Shown one piece after another: positions 43,756-52,545 of a DNA stretch of 64,000 nt. The DNA is from [Clostridium] leptum DSM 753. Lineage in GTDB: Bacteria > Bacillota > Clostridia > Oscillospirales > Acutalibacteraceae. Under the pieces are notes generated by a model. It saw only the letters and a program-made list of their open reading frames with translations. It ran no database searches and was not told the DNA's origin. The DNA is taken from positions 372,001-436,000 of the forward strand of contig DS480348.1 in NCBI GenBank assembly GCA_000154345.1, written 5' to 3'. The position numbers and the translations under genes are program-made. How positions within the stretch are numbered: the stretch's first letter is position 1; each line of letters opens with the position of its first letter.

Positions 43756-45108
43756 ATGGAAAAATATGCGAAGAGGTTTACCAAACAGGAAAAAAGCTGG
43801 ATCCTGTATGATTGGGCCAATTCTGTGTACGCCACCAATATTATGGCGGCGATATTCCCCATTTATTTTGGAGCGGTATGCGAATCCGCCGGCGTGGACA
43901 ATGTCCAGGTTTGGGGCTACGGCACCTCGGCAGCAACCCTGGTGGTAGCGGTAATGGGGCCGGTCCTAGGCGCTGTCGGGGACCATAAGGGTATGAAGAA
44001 AAAGCTGTTCACCGGCTTTTTGGCGGCAGGCGTTCTGTTCACCCTGATGATGGCTGTTTTCGACCAATGGCAGCTGCTGTTGGCAGGCTATGTGATTTCC
44101 TATATCGGATTCGCCGGTTCCTGCCTGTTCTACGACTCCTTCCTTACCGACGTCACCACCGAGGAGCGGATGGACCGGGTTTCCTCCTGGGGCTACGCTA
44201 TGGGCTACATAGGCGGCAGCACCATCCCTTTTGTCATTTCCATTGCGGTTTTACTGATTATGGGCATGGATAATCCGGCGGCGGTTAAGTTCTCCGTGGT
44301 GATTACCTCTGTGTGGTGGCTCATTTTCAGTATCCCGATCCTAAAAAATGTGAATCAGACCCACTATATTGAGGCTCCGGCCTCCAAACTGCTTTCCCAC
44401 ACCTTCCAGAGCTTAAAGAAAACCTTAAGGGAAATTTTTCGGAATAAGACGATTTTTATTTTTATCATCGCTTATTTTTTCTATATTGACGGTGTGGGCA
44501 CGGTAATCCACATGGCAACCAGCTATGGCACCAATTTGGGCCTGGATACCACCGGTATGATCATCGCTCTGCTGGTGACGCAGATTGTGGCCATGCCTTG
44601 CTCGATCCTGTTCGGCAGGGCTTCGGGAAAATTCAGCTCTATCAAGCTGATTCTCTTTGCCATCGCCATGTACCTGGTGATTTGTGTGCTGGGCTTTTAC
44701 ATGGGCTTTCATGTGGAGCAGGCGGAGCTTTCCAAGGCCGCCGACCCTCAGGGCTATCAAAGCGCCCTAGCCTTTTCCCAGACCCTTTTCTGGATCATGG
44801 CGGTGCTGGTAGGTACGGTTCAGGGGGGCGTCCAGGCGATTTCCCGTTCTTATTTCGGCAAGCTGGTGCCGCCGGAAAAATCCAACGAGTTTTTCGGCTT
44901 TTTCGATATTTTTGGAAAATTTGCCACAGTTATGGGTCCGGCGATTGTGGCTCTGATTTCCGGTTTGACCGGAAGAGACTCCATCGGCGTGCTCAGCGTT
45001 TCCGTGCTGTTCCTCATCGGAGGGGGGCTGCTGATAGGCTTCCGGTCTCATTTTACCGCTGAGGCGGCAGAACGTTCCAAGCAGGCGGCGAAAAATGACG
45101 CCGGATAA
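43756..45108 (+). CDS. MFS transporter, UMF1/Atg22-like
   Basis: The 450-residue protein has about twelve membrane helices and the UMF1 hallmark near its N-terminus, ILYDWANSVYATNI, plus GPVLGAVGDHKGMKKK (the MFS loop 2-3 motif) and the late GGVQAISRSYFGKLVPPEKS. Family members are distantly related to vacuolar amino-acid effluxer Atg22; bacterial substrates are not established. It lies downstream of mtaB by about 110 bp on the same strand, possibly with its own promoter. Confidence 0.9.
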   Translation: MEKYAKRFTKQEKSWILYDWANSVYATNIMAAIFPIYFGAVCESAGVDNVQVWGYGTSAATLVVAVMGPVLGAVGDHKGMKKKLFTGFLAAGVLFTLMMAVFDQWQLLLAGYVISYIGFAGSCLFYDSFLTDVTTEERMDRVSSWGYAMGYIGGSTIPFVISIAVLLIMGMDNPAAVKFSVVITSVWWLIFSIPILKNVNQTHYIEAPASKLLSHTFQSLKKTLREIFRNKTIFIFIIAYFFYIDGVGTVIHMATSYGTNLGLDTTGMIIALLVTQIVAMPCSILFGRASGKFSSIKLILFAIAMYLVICVLGFYMGFHVEQAELSKAADPQGYQSALAFSQTLFWIMAVLVGTVQGGVQAISRSYFGKLVPPEKSNEFFGFFDIFGKFATVMGPAIVALISGLTGRDSIGVLSVSVLFLIGGGLLIGFRSHFTAEAAERSKQAAKNDAG

Positions 45109-45266
45109 ACATCAAGGAGAAAGGGTGAGGCGGCCGAGAAGCGCGGCGGCCTTGCTGGCTGTAAGCTTTTGCCCGCAAATGGGTTTTTATCCTGCTGGAT
45201 AAATTTTTCCAGCCCCGGCTGTATTCGGAAGTAGCCGGCAGTGTCATTGAGCTTGGAGGAAAATTT

Positions 45267-45614
45267 ATGAAAAAGTGGTATGCCGAGGAATATGAGTTTC
45301 AGATTGAGGTGACAGGGTTCCTCCGTGGAAACAGCACAGAGCGCTTCTGCCGGAACGGCGAAGAAATTGGGGACCGGTATACCTGTACCTATGGCTGTCC
45401 TGTCAATGGGCAGGGAGAGGGAATTTGCTCTAAGACCATGACGATTTTGTTTCCGATTATGGAAGCGGTCAGAAGCGGCGGAGATCTGCAAAACATCGGC
45501 GGCAGCGGTCCGTACACGAAAGACATTGTCTGCCCGGATGGCTGTGTGATGTTCAGAATGACCGCCAAAAAGCTTGGAAACGAGAACTTCTATAAAGGGA
45601 AGTTTTTTGATTGA
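45267..45614 (+). CDS. TIGR04076 family protein
   Basis: The 115-residue soluble protein has the TIGR04076 pattern: an N-terminal beta-rich stretch, a central cysteine-containing region (CTYGCPVNGQGEGICSKTM), PIMEAVRSGGDLQNIGG and the late IVCPDGCVMFRMTA. The spaced cysteines suggest metal or Fe-S binding, but the function of this family is unknown. GGAGG lies 7 nt before the ATG. It is followed by a perfect palindrome at 45653-45694. Upstream neighbour is the MFS gene, 158 bp away; linkage is uncertain. Confidence 0.78.
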   Translation: MKKWYAEEYEFQIEVTGFLRGNSTERFCRNGEEIGDRYTCTYGCPVNGQGEGICSKTMTILFPIMEAVRSGGDLQNIGGSGPYTKDIVCPDGCVMFRMTAKKLGNENFYKGKFFD

Positions 45615-45652
45615 CTCCATTGACCTGAAGCGTACGGCCTCTTAAAAACGAT

Positions 45653-45694
45653 CAGAAAGCGCCGCTTGAAGGATCCTTCAAGCGGCGCTTTCTG
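45653..45694. terminator. Perfect 42-bp palindrome between convergent genes
   Basis: CAGAAAGCGCCGCTTGAAGG and its exact complement meet at GGATCC with no spacer. Lying between a plus gene and the convergent CDF gene, it probably acts as a bidirectional terminator, with the AAAG/CTTT ends as weak tracts. Confidence 0.65.
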
Positions 45695-45782
45695 CGTTTC
45701 ATCCGCAATATTATTCGTGATAGAGATATCGTTCCCGGCATGAAGCAGGCGTGTGGAAAGCGGCAAACCGGTAAAAAGCTTT

Positions 45783-46970
45783 TTAAGCCTCGCCGCCGGG
45801 CGGAGCGGTGTACGCCTTATCCACGTTTACCACAATTTCGTAACGCGCATCCAAGGCTTTGACGGCCTGGCGCAGGGACTCCACCACCTGGTCGTCGGTC
45901 AGGCGGAATTGATGGGGCACCACAATGTCGAAAATTAGGTTGGTGTGGGTGGGGCCTTTTACCATCCGAAAGTCGTGAATCGTAACCCGGGAGTCCAGAA
46001 GCCGGACGATGGACGAAAGCTTTTGGTGAATTTCGTTGGTTTCCTTATCGTCGGTGATAATCGGGTCCATATGGATGACGACCTCGCAGTCAAACTTCTT
46101 TTTCAGGTCCCGTTCGGCATTGTCTATGGTGTCATGGATCTTTAGGATATCCACGTCGCAGGGAACCTCTGCGTGGAGGGAGACAACGCTGTGGCCGGGA
46201 CCGTAGTTGTGAACGATCAAATCGTGAACGCCTATGATTTCCGGATAGGACAGCACCTCCTGCTGGATCTGCTTGACAAACTCCGGATCGGGAGCCTCGC
46301 CCAGCAGCAGGTCTAAGGTTCCTTTGGCGGTGGAAACGCCGGTATATAAAATGAAAAGCGCTACCAGCACGCCCAGATAACCGTCTAAATTCACTCTGGC
46401 CCAATAGCCGATGACAAAGCCCGCCAGTACAGCGGAGGTGGCCGCCACATCGGACAGACTGTCCATAGCGGTGGCTCTCAGCACGGCGGAGTCGATTTTA
46501 TCTCCCATTTTCCGGTTGAAAAAGCACATCCACAGCTTTACCAATATGGAAATCCCCAGCACCGCCGGAGTTATCCAGGAAAAACTGATTTCCTCGGGAT
46601 GGAAAATCTTATCCAGAGAGGTTTTCGCCAGCTCTACTCCCATGAGCACAATAATAAAGGATACGATCAGCCCGGCCACATACTCGATTCTGCCGTGGCC
46701 GAACGGATGCTTGTCGTCGGCAGGCTTGCCGGCCATCTTAAAGCCCAGAAGGCTGACGACGCAGGAGCCTCCGTCGGACAGGTTATTGATGCCGTCGGCA
46801 ACAATAGAAACCGCGCCGGTCAGAAGCCCCGCGGCGATTTTGGCGGTGCAGAGCAGGGCGTTGCAGAGAATACCCACAACGCCGCTTACCACGCCGTATC
46901 TCTGCCGCACAGCAGGGCTTTTCACGTCAGACGCGTTGGGAATAAAGTGTTTTATGAGGAAATTAGTCAA
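45783..46970 (-). CDS. Cation diffusion facilitator (CDF) family metal transporter
   Basis: The 395-residue protein has six membrane helices and a cytoplasmic C-terminal domain. The metal site motifs are NLSDGG in helix 2 (VADGINNLSDGGSCVVSL) and a second in helix 5 (DSLSDVAATSAVL), with HPFGHGRIEY between. Exports Zn2+, Mn2+ or Fe2+ by proton antiport; the metal cannot be assigned. The C-terminal part (about 90 residues beyond a standard CDF domain) includes THTNLIFDIVVP. TTG at 46970, with AGGAGG upstream, gives the start; the open frame continues to 47036 without a site. Confidence 0.9.
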   Translation of the reverse strand: MTNFLIKHFIPNASDVKSPAVRQRYGVVSGVVGILCNALLCTAKIAAGLLTGAVSIVADGINNLSDGGSCVVSLLGFKMAGKPADDKHPFGHGRIEYVAGLIVSFIIVLMGVELAKTSLDKIFHPEEISFSWITPAVLGISILVKLWMCFFNRKMGDKIDSAVLRATAMDSLSDVAATSAVLAGFVIGYWARVNLDGYLGVLVALFILYTGVSTAKGTLDLLLGEAPDPEFVKQIQQEVLSYPEIIGVHDLIVHNYGPGHSVVSLHAEVPCDVDILKIHDTIDNAERDLKKKFDCEVVIHMDPIITDDKETNEIHQKLSSIVRLLDSRVTIHDFRMVKGPTHTNLIFDIVVPHQFRLTDDQVVESLRQAVKALDARYEIVVNVDKAYTAPPGGEA

Positions 46971-47369
46971 GGGATGGTTCCTCCTGAAACAAGAGATTTT
47001 GTTTCTCAGTTTATCACGAATCGCTGGTTTTCGCAAGGCGGAATCCCCCTATCTGTGAAAATACCCTTTCAGGGCGTGAAAATCATTGCGGGGCTGAGAG
47101 CGTATCAGGGTTCCCCAAAAAGGCGTAGATAAAATTCAACACAATCCACAAGAAAAATTCAAAATAAAATTCTATGTTCTAACTTCCTTTGAAAAAAATA
47201 TCTTCCTAAACAAATGGAAATAGTGTATAATAATACATTAGTATAAAGGCTAGTGATGAGATTCCGGAGAGCTGATCCTTGGCGCGGACAGGCCGTGCCC
47301 CGTGAGAGGTTTTACTTTTTTCGGGCGGAAGCTGCTGCGGACAGACACAGATGAACTGGAGGCAAGACT
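46971..47369. other. Divergent intergenic region upstream of carA
   Basis: AT-rich, with a possible carA promoter (47203-47231) and a leader of about 130 nt. The leader contains ATTCCGGAGAGCTGAT (47260-47275), which resembles the PyrR-binding loop, and a nearby hairpin GGCGCGG/CCGTGCC (47280-47298), but no full attenuator terminator is evident. Confidence 0.45.
47203..47231 (+). promoter_or_regulatory. Possible promoter of the carA-carB/dapF-dapL operon
   Basis: Perfect -10 TATAAT with a poor -35 (TTCCTA) 17 bp upstream. Confidence 0.45.
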
Positions 47370-48454
47370 ATGGAACAGACAGCGTACTTAATTCTGGAAA
47401 ACGGTACTGTTTTTGAAGGAAAGAGTTTTGGCGCCGCTTTTGACGTTACTGGGGAACTTGTTTTCACCACGGCGATGACCGGCTATTTGGCTACTCTTAC
47501 CGATCCCAGTTATTATGGACAGATCGTGGTGCAAACTTTTCCTTTAATCGGCAATTACGGCGTGATTCCAGCGGAATTTGAAAGCCAAACGCCTCGTTTG
47601 AAGGCTTATATTGTAAGAGATTGGTGTCAAGAACCCTCTAATTTTAGATGTGAAGGGAACCTTGACACTTTTTTAAAGGAAAAAACATTCCCGGCCTTTA
47701 CGGCATTGACACCCGGGCGCTGACCAGGATCGTGCGGGAATACGGCGTGATGAACGCCCGGATCACCATGGAAAAGCCGGACGCGGCCGCCCTGCTCCCT
47801 GAAATTAAGGCCTATAAGATCAAAGACGCGGTGAAAACCGTCACCTCCCAGGAGGTGGTAATCCATGAGGGCAAGGGAAACCACAGAGTGGTGCTGTGGG
47901 ATTTCGGCGCCAAGGAAAATATCGAGAAATGCCTGCTGAATTACGGCTGCGAGGTGATCTGCGTTCCGTCTTTCGCCACCGCAGAGCAGATCCTTTCCTA
48001 TGAGCCGGAGGGCGTGATGCTGTCTAACGGCCCGGGAGACCCGGCGGAAAACGTAGAGGTCATTGAGGAACTGAAAAAGCTGTGCGCTGCAAAGATCCCG
48101 ATCATGGGAATCTGCCTGGGCCATCAGCTTCTGGCTTTGGCCAACGGGGCGAAAACCGAGAAAATGAAATACGGCCACCGGGGCGCCAATCAGCCCGCGG
48201 TGGAGCTGGCCACAGGCAAGGTGTTCATCACCAGCCAGAACCACGGCTATGCGGTGATCAACGACAGTCTGCCCGCCGGCGCGGAAGTCAGCTTTATCAA
48301 TGCCAACGACGGCACCTGCGAGGGTGTCAATTACCATAATATTCCGGCGTTCTCCGTCCAGTTCCACCCGGAAGCCTGCGGCGGCCCGCTGGATACGATG
48401 TTCCTGTTTGAGAAGTTTATGACACGGATGGAGGAGGAAAAAACATGCCGCTGA
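47370..48454 (+). pseudogene. carA: Carbamoyl-phosphate synthase small subunit, one-base frameshift
   Basis: The two halves together give a full-length CarA (about 361 residues), the glutamine amidotransferase that feeds ammonia to CarB for arginine and pyrimidine synthesis. Residues 1-105 are read from 47370 (NGTVFEGKSFGA, TGYLATLTDPSYYGQ). The rest is in the -1 frame from about 47686 (NIPGLYGIDTRALTRIV) through the amidotransferase domain with GICLGHQ, the catalytic cysteine, and VQFHPEA, the catalytic histidine. The break is at six A at 47680-47685; seven would restore the frame. The A-run invites a sequencing or assembly error, true loss, or slippage. GGAGG precedes the ATG; the end overlaps carB by 10 bp. 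Confidence 0.88.
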
Positions 48455-51400
48455 ACAAAAAGCTGAAAAAGGTAATGGTAATCGGCTCCGGCCCGATCGT
48501 GATCGGCCAGGCCGCTGAATTCGACTATGCCGGAACCCAGGCATGCCGCGCCCTGCGGGAGGAAGGCCTGGAGGTTGTGCTGGTGAATTCCAACCCTGCC
48601 ACCATTATGACCGACAACGCCATGGCGGATAAAATTTACATTGAGCCGCTGACCCTGGAAACCGTCAAACGGATCATCAAAAAAGAAAAGCCGGACAGCC
48701 TGCTTTCCACTCTGGGCGGCCAGACCGGCCTGACCCTTTCCATGCAGCTGGCCAAGGAAGGCTTTTTAGAGGAAAACGGCGTGACCCTGCTGGGCGCTAA
48801 TCCGGAGACCATCGACAAGGCGGAGGACCGCCAGATGTTCAAGGATACTATGGAATCCATTGGCCAGCCCTGCATCCCCTCCAAGGTGGTTAATACGGTG
48901 GAGGGCGCGGTGGACTTCGCCAATGAGATCGGCTACCCGCTGATTATCCGCCCGGCCTTTACCTTGGGCGGCTCCGGCGGCGGTATCGTGGAAAACGAGG
49001 AGGAGCTTCGGGAAATCACGGAGAACGGCCTGCGGCTTTCCCCGATCACCCAGGTGCTGGTGGAAAAATGCGTGTCTGGCTGGAAGGAAATCGAGTTTGA
49101 GGTGATCCGGGACAGCAAGGGCAACGTCATCACCGTCTGCTCCATGGAAAACTTTGATCCGGTGGGCGTTCACACTGGGGACTCTATCGTAATCGCTCCG
49201 GCGGTGACTCTGGCGGACCAGGAATACCAGATGCTCCGTTCCGCCGCCCTGGATATCATCAACGTGCTGAAGGTAGAGGGAGGCTGCAATGTCCAGTTCG
49301 CCCTGAATCCGGACAGCTTTGAATACGCGGTCATCGAGGTAAACCCCCGTGTGTCCCGTTCCTCCGCCCTGGCCTCCAAGGCCACCGGCTATCCCATCGC
49401 CAAGGTGGCGACCAAGATCGCCATCGGCTTTACTCTGGACGAAATTAAAAACGCCGTTACCGGCACCACCTACGCCTGCTTTGAGCCGGCCATCGACTAT
49501 GTGGTGGTCAAGCTGCCCAAGTGGCCCTTTGATAAATTTGTTTACGCCAAAAGAAATCTGGGCACTCAGATGAAGGCTACCGGCGAGGTGATGGCCATCG
49601 GACAGACCTTTGAGGAAGCCATCATGAAGGCGGTCCGGGGCGCGGAGATCTCCCTGGACACCCTCAACAGCCCCAAGCTGAAGGAGCTTTCTGACGCGGA
49701 AATCAAAGCAAAGGTCAGCGTGTGCGACGACGAGCGCCTGTTCGTAATCTATGAGGCCTTGCAGCGGGGCGTTTCCGTAGACTATATCCACGACGTAACC
49801 AAGATCGACGAGTGGTTCCTCTACAAGCTGGTAAAGCTGGTTCAGATGGAACAGGAGCTGGCCAAGGGAGAGCTGACCGACGAGCTGTACCTGAAAGCCA
49901 AACGCATGGGCTATCTGGATAAGGTCATCAAGAGAATTTCCGGGTGCGAGATCGCCCACCCCCGGTTCCCGGTTTATAAAATGGTGGATACCTGCGCCGC
50001 CGAATTCGCGGCGGAGACTCCTTATTTCTACGCTTCCTACGACGAGGAAAACGAGGCTCTGGAATTTTTGGAGCACGACGATCCCAACCGGAAAACCGTC
50101 ATCGTGTTCGGCTCCGGCCCTATCCGCATCGGACAGGGCATCGAGTTCGACTATGCTTCCGTTCACTGCGTCTGGGCGCTGAAAAAGGCGGGCTATGAGG
50201 TGGTTATCGTCAATAATAACCCGGAAACGGTTTCTACAGACTTTGATACCTCCGACCGGCTGTATTTTGAGCCTCTCACCCCCGAGGACGTCATGGGCGT
50301 GATCCATACGGAGAAGCCCTACGGCGTGGTGGTGGCCTTCGGCGGACAGACCGCCATCAAGCTGGCCAAGTTCCTGGACGACCAGGGAATCAACGTGCTG
50401 GGCACCTCCTTTGACAGCATCGATATGGCGGAGGACCGGGAGCGGTTCGACGAGCTGCTGGAAAAGCACCACGTGAAGCGCGCCGAGGGCTTTACGGTGA
50501 TGACCACCGAGGAAGCCCTGGAGGTCGCCAACCGGATCGGGTATCCGGTGCTGATGCGCCCGTCCTACGTGCTGGGCGGCCAGAACATGATCATCGCCTT
50601 TAATGACGCGGATATCAAGGAATATATGGCCATCATTTTGGCGCAGGAGATCGAGAACCCCATTTTGATCGATAAATACCTGATGGGCACCGAGCTGGAG
50701 GTCGACGCCATCTGCGACGGCGAGGACATCCTGATTCCGGGCATTATGGAGCACATCGAGCGCACCGGCGTCCATTCCGGCGACTCCATCGCCGTGTACC
50801 CGGCCTGGAACATCAACGACGTGATGACGGACAAGATCATCGAGAGCTCCCGAAATTTGGCCATTTCCCTGAATACTAAGGGATTGGTGAATATCCAGTA
50901 TCTGATCTATCACAACGAGCTGTATGTGATCGAGGTGAACCCCCGTTCCTCCCGCACCATTCCGTATATCAGCAAGGTCACCGGCGTGCCGATGGTGGAC
51001 CTGGCTACCCGGGCGATGCTGGGCGAAAAGCTGAAGGATATGGGATACGGCACCGGCCTTTATAAGAAATCCCCCTATGTGGCCATCAAGGTGCCGGTGT
51101 TCTCCTTTGAGAAGCTGATCAACGTGGATACCCATCTGGGACCGGAGATGAAGTCTACCGGCGAGGTGCTGGGGATTGCCGGCACGCTGGAGGAGGCCCT
51201 CTATAAGGGCCTGATCGCCGCGGGCTATAAAATGAAGAAGGATGGCGGCGTGTTTATCACTGTCCGGGATTCCGATAAAAACGAGATTGCGGAAACCGCC
51301 AAGAAATACGCGGATCTGGGCTTTACCCTTTACGCCACCAAGGGTACCGCCAAGGTGCTTGCCGAGGCGGGCATCCAGGCGGTCCCGGTGAATAAGATCC

Positions 51401-52512
51401 ATGAGGACGACCACAACAATACCATCGAGCTGATCGAAAGCGGAAAGATTCAATATGTGATCTCCACCTCCTCCAAGGGCAGAATTCCCACCCGTGACAG
51501 CGTAAAGATCCGCCGGAAAGCGGTGGAGCGCAGCATTCCCTGCCTGACCTCCATCGATACCGCCAACGCTATGGCGAACTCCCTGAGAAGCCGGTATTCC
51601 CCCTACAGCACCGAGCTGGTGGACATCAACGACATGAGAACGGAGAAAATCAAGGCTAACTTCACCAAAATGCACGGATGCGGCAACGACTATATCTATT
51701 TTGACTGCTTCCAGCATGATATCAATAACCCCGAGGCTCTCTCCGTCCGGCTGTCCGACCGGCATTACGGCATCGGCGGCGACGGCGTGATCCTGGTGTG
51801 CCCCTCCGATGTGGCCGACGGCAAAATGCGTATGTTCAACCTGGACGGCAGCGAGGGCAAAATGTGCGGCAACGGCATCCGCTGCGTGGGCAAGTTCTTG
51901 TATGACCACGGCCTGGTGGACCCGGCCAAGGAAAAGATCACGGTGGAAACCTTAAGCGGGATTAAGACCCTGTGGCCTATCTATAACGACAGAAAGGTCT
52001 GCGCCATGAAGGTGGATATGGGCAAGGCGGAGCTGACCCCGGCGCTGATCCCGGTGGACGCCTCCAAGCTGCCGGACCCGAAGGCGGACCGGATCGTCAA
52101 TGCGCCCTATACCGTGGACGGCGTGGAATACCATGTGACCTGTGTTTCCATGGGAAACCCTCACTGCGTGGTGTTTAAAAACGACGTGGAAACCATGGAC
52201 ATTGAGAAAATCGGCCCGGCCTTTGAAACCAGCGAGCTGTTCCCGGAGCGGGTGAATACCGAGTTTATCCGGGTGCTGGATGACCACACTCTGAAAATGA
52301 GAGTATGGGAGAGAGGCAGCGGGGAAACCTGGGCCTGCGGCACCGGCGCCTGCGCCGCGGCGGTAGCGGCGGTGGAAAACGGTTACTGCAAAAAGGATAC
52401 TGATATCACCGTGAAGCTGATCGGCGGCGATCTGGTGATCCGCTATACCGACGATACGGTCTACATGACCGGCAACGCCGTGACGGTTTACGAGGGCGTT
52501 GTGGAGATCTAA
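48445..52512 (+). CDS. carB-dapF: Fused carbamoyl-phosphate synthase large subunit and diaminopimelate epimerase
   Basis: A single 1355-residue frame. Residues 1 to about 1063 are a complete CarB: two ATP-grasp halves (VIGSGPIVIGQAAEFDYAG; VFGSGPIRIGQGIEFDYAS), an oligomerisation domain and the C-terminal allosteric MGS domain (LYATKGTAKVLAEAGI), ending where CarB normally ends (ELVDIND). From Met1064 a complete DapF follows (TKMHGCGNDYIYFDCF, both catalytic cysteines in KMCGNGIRC and ACGTGACAAA). There is no linker and no stop. CarB makes carbamoyl phosphate; DapF converts LL- to meso-DAP for lysine and peptidoglycan. GGAGGAAAAAAC precedes the ATG. The next gene is dapL, the enzyme immediately before DapF in its pathway. 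Confidence 0.92.
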   Translation: MPLNKKLKKVMVIGSGPIVIGQAAEFDYAGTQACRALREEGLEVVLVNSNPATIMTDNAMADKIYIEPLTLETVKRIIKKEKPDSLLSTLGGQTGLTLSMQLAKEGFLEENGVTLLGANPETIDKAEDRQMFKDTMESIGQPCIPSKVVNTVEGAVDFANEIGYPLIIRPAFTLGGSGGGIVENEEELREITENGLRLSPITQVLVEKCVSGWKEIEFEVIRDSKGNVITVCSMENFDPVGVHTGDSIVIAPAVTLADQEYQMLRSAALDIINVLKVEGGCNVQFALNPDSFEYAVIEVNPRVSRSSALASKATGYPIAKVATKIAIGFTLDEIKNAVTGTTYACFEPAIDYVVVKLPKWPFDKFVYAKRNLGTQMKATGEVMAIGQTFEEAIMKAVRGAEISLDTLNSPKLKELSDAEIKAKVSVCDDERLFVIYEALQRGVSVDYIHDVTKIDEWFLYKLVKLVQMEQELAKGELTDELYLKAKRMGYLDKVIKRISGCEIAHPRFPVYKMVDTCAAEFAAETPYFYASYDEENEALEFLEHDDPNRKTVIVFGSGPIRIGQGIEFDYASVHCVWALKKAGYEVVIVNNNPETVSTDFDTSDRLYFEPLTPEDVMGVIHTEKPYGVVVAFGGQTAIKLAKFLDDQGINVLGTSFDSIDMAEDRERFDELLEKHHVKRAEGFTVMTTEEALEVANRIGYPVLMRPSYVLGGQNMIIAFNDADIKEYMAIILAQEIENPILIDKYLMGTELEVDAICDGEDILIPGIMEHIERTGVHSGDSIAVYPAWNINDVMTDKIIESSRNLAISLNTKGLVNIQYLIYHNELYVIEVNPRSSRTIPYISKVTGVPMVDLATRAMLGEKLKDMGYGTGLYKKSPYVAIKVPVFSFEKLINVDTHLGPEMKSTGEVLGIAGTLEEALYKGLIAAGYKMKKDGGVFITVRDSDKNEIAETAKKYADLGFTLYATKGTAKVLAEAGIQAVPVNKIHEDDHNNTIELIESGKIQYVISTSSKGRIPTRDSVKIRRKAVERSIPCLTSIDTANAMANSLRSRYSPYSTELVDINDMRTEKIKANFTKMHGCGNDYIYFDCFQHDINNPEALSVRLSDRHYGIGGDGVILVCPSDVADGKMRMFNLDGSEGKMCGNGIRCVGKFLYDHGLVDPAKEKITVETLSGIKTLWPIYNDRKVCAMKVDMGKAELTPALIPVDASKLPDPKADRIVNAPYTVDGVEYHVTCVSMGNPHCVVFKNDVETMDIEKIGPAFETSELFPERVNTEFIRVLDDHTLKMRVWERGSGETWACGTGACAAAVAAVENGYCKKDTDITVKLIGGDLVIRYTDDTVYMTGNAVTVYEGVVEI
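51634..52512 (+). other. dapF: DapF domain of the fusion ORF
   Basis: ATG at 51634 is codon 1064 of the fusion and would be the natural start of a free 292-residue DapF. There is only a weak GGTGG 11 nt upstream, so internal initiation is possible but not well supported. The sequence gacATGAga also holds an out-of-frame TGA, the form of a 4-bp start-stop overlap. Confidence 0.8.
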
Positions 52513-52545
52513 TCCGGAGGCTATTCCGAAAGGAGCGAATATCTT

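Noticed and set aside
47680..47685. Programmed -1 frameshift as the main explanation for carA
   Set aside because: The A run is short and carA is not known to use frameshifting; an indel or homopolymer error is more likely, so slippage is kept only as an alternative.
48766..51909. 1047-codon minus-strand open frame inside carB-dapF
   Set aside because: A shadow of the GC-rich coding frame; His/Gly/Val-rich product without domains.
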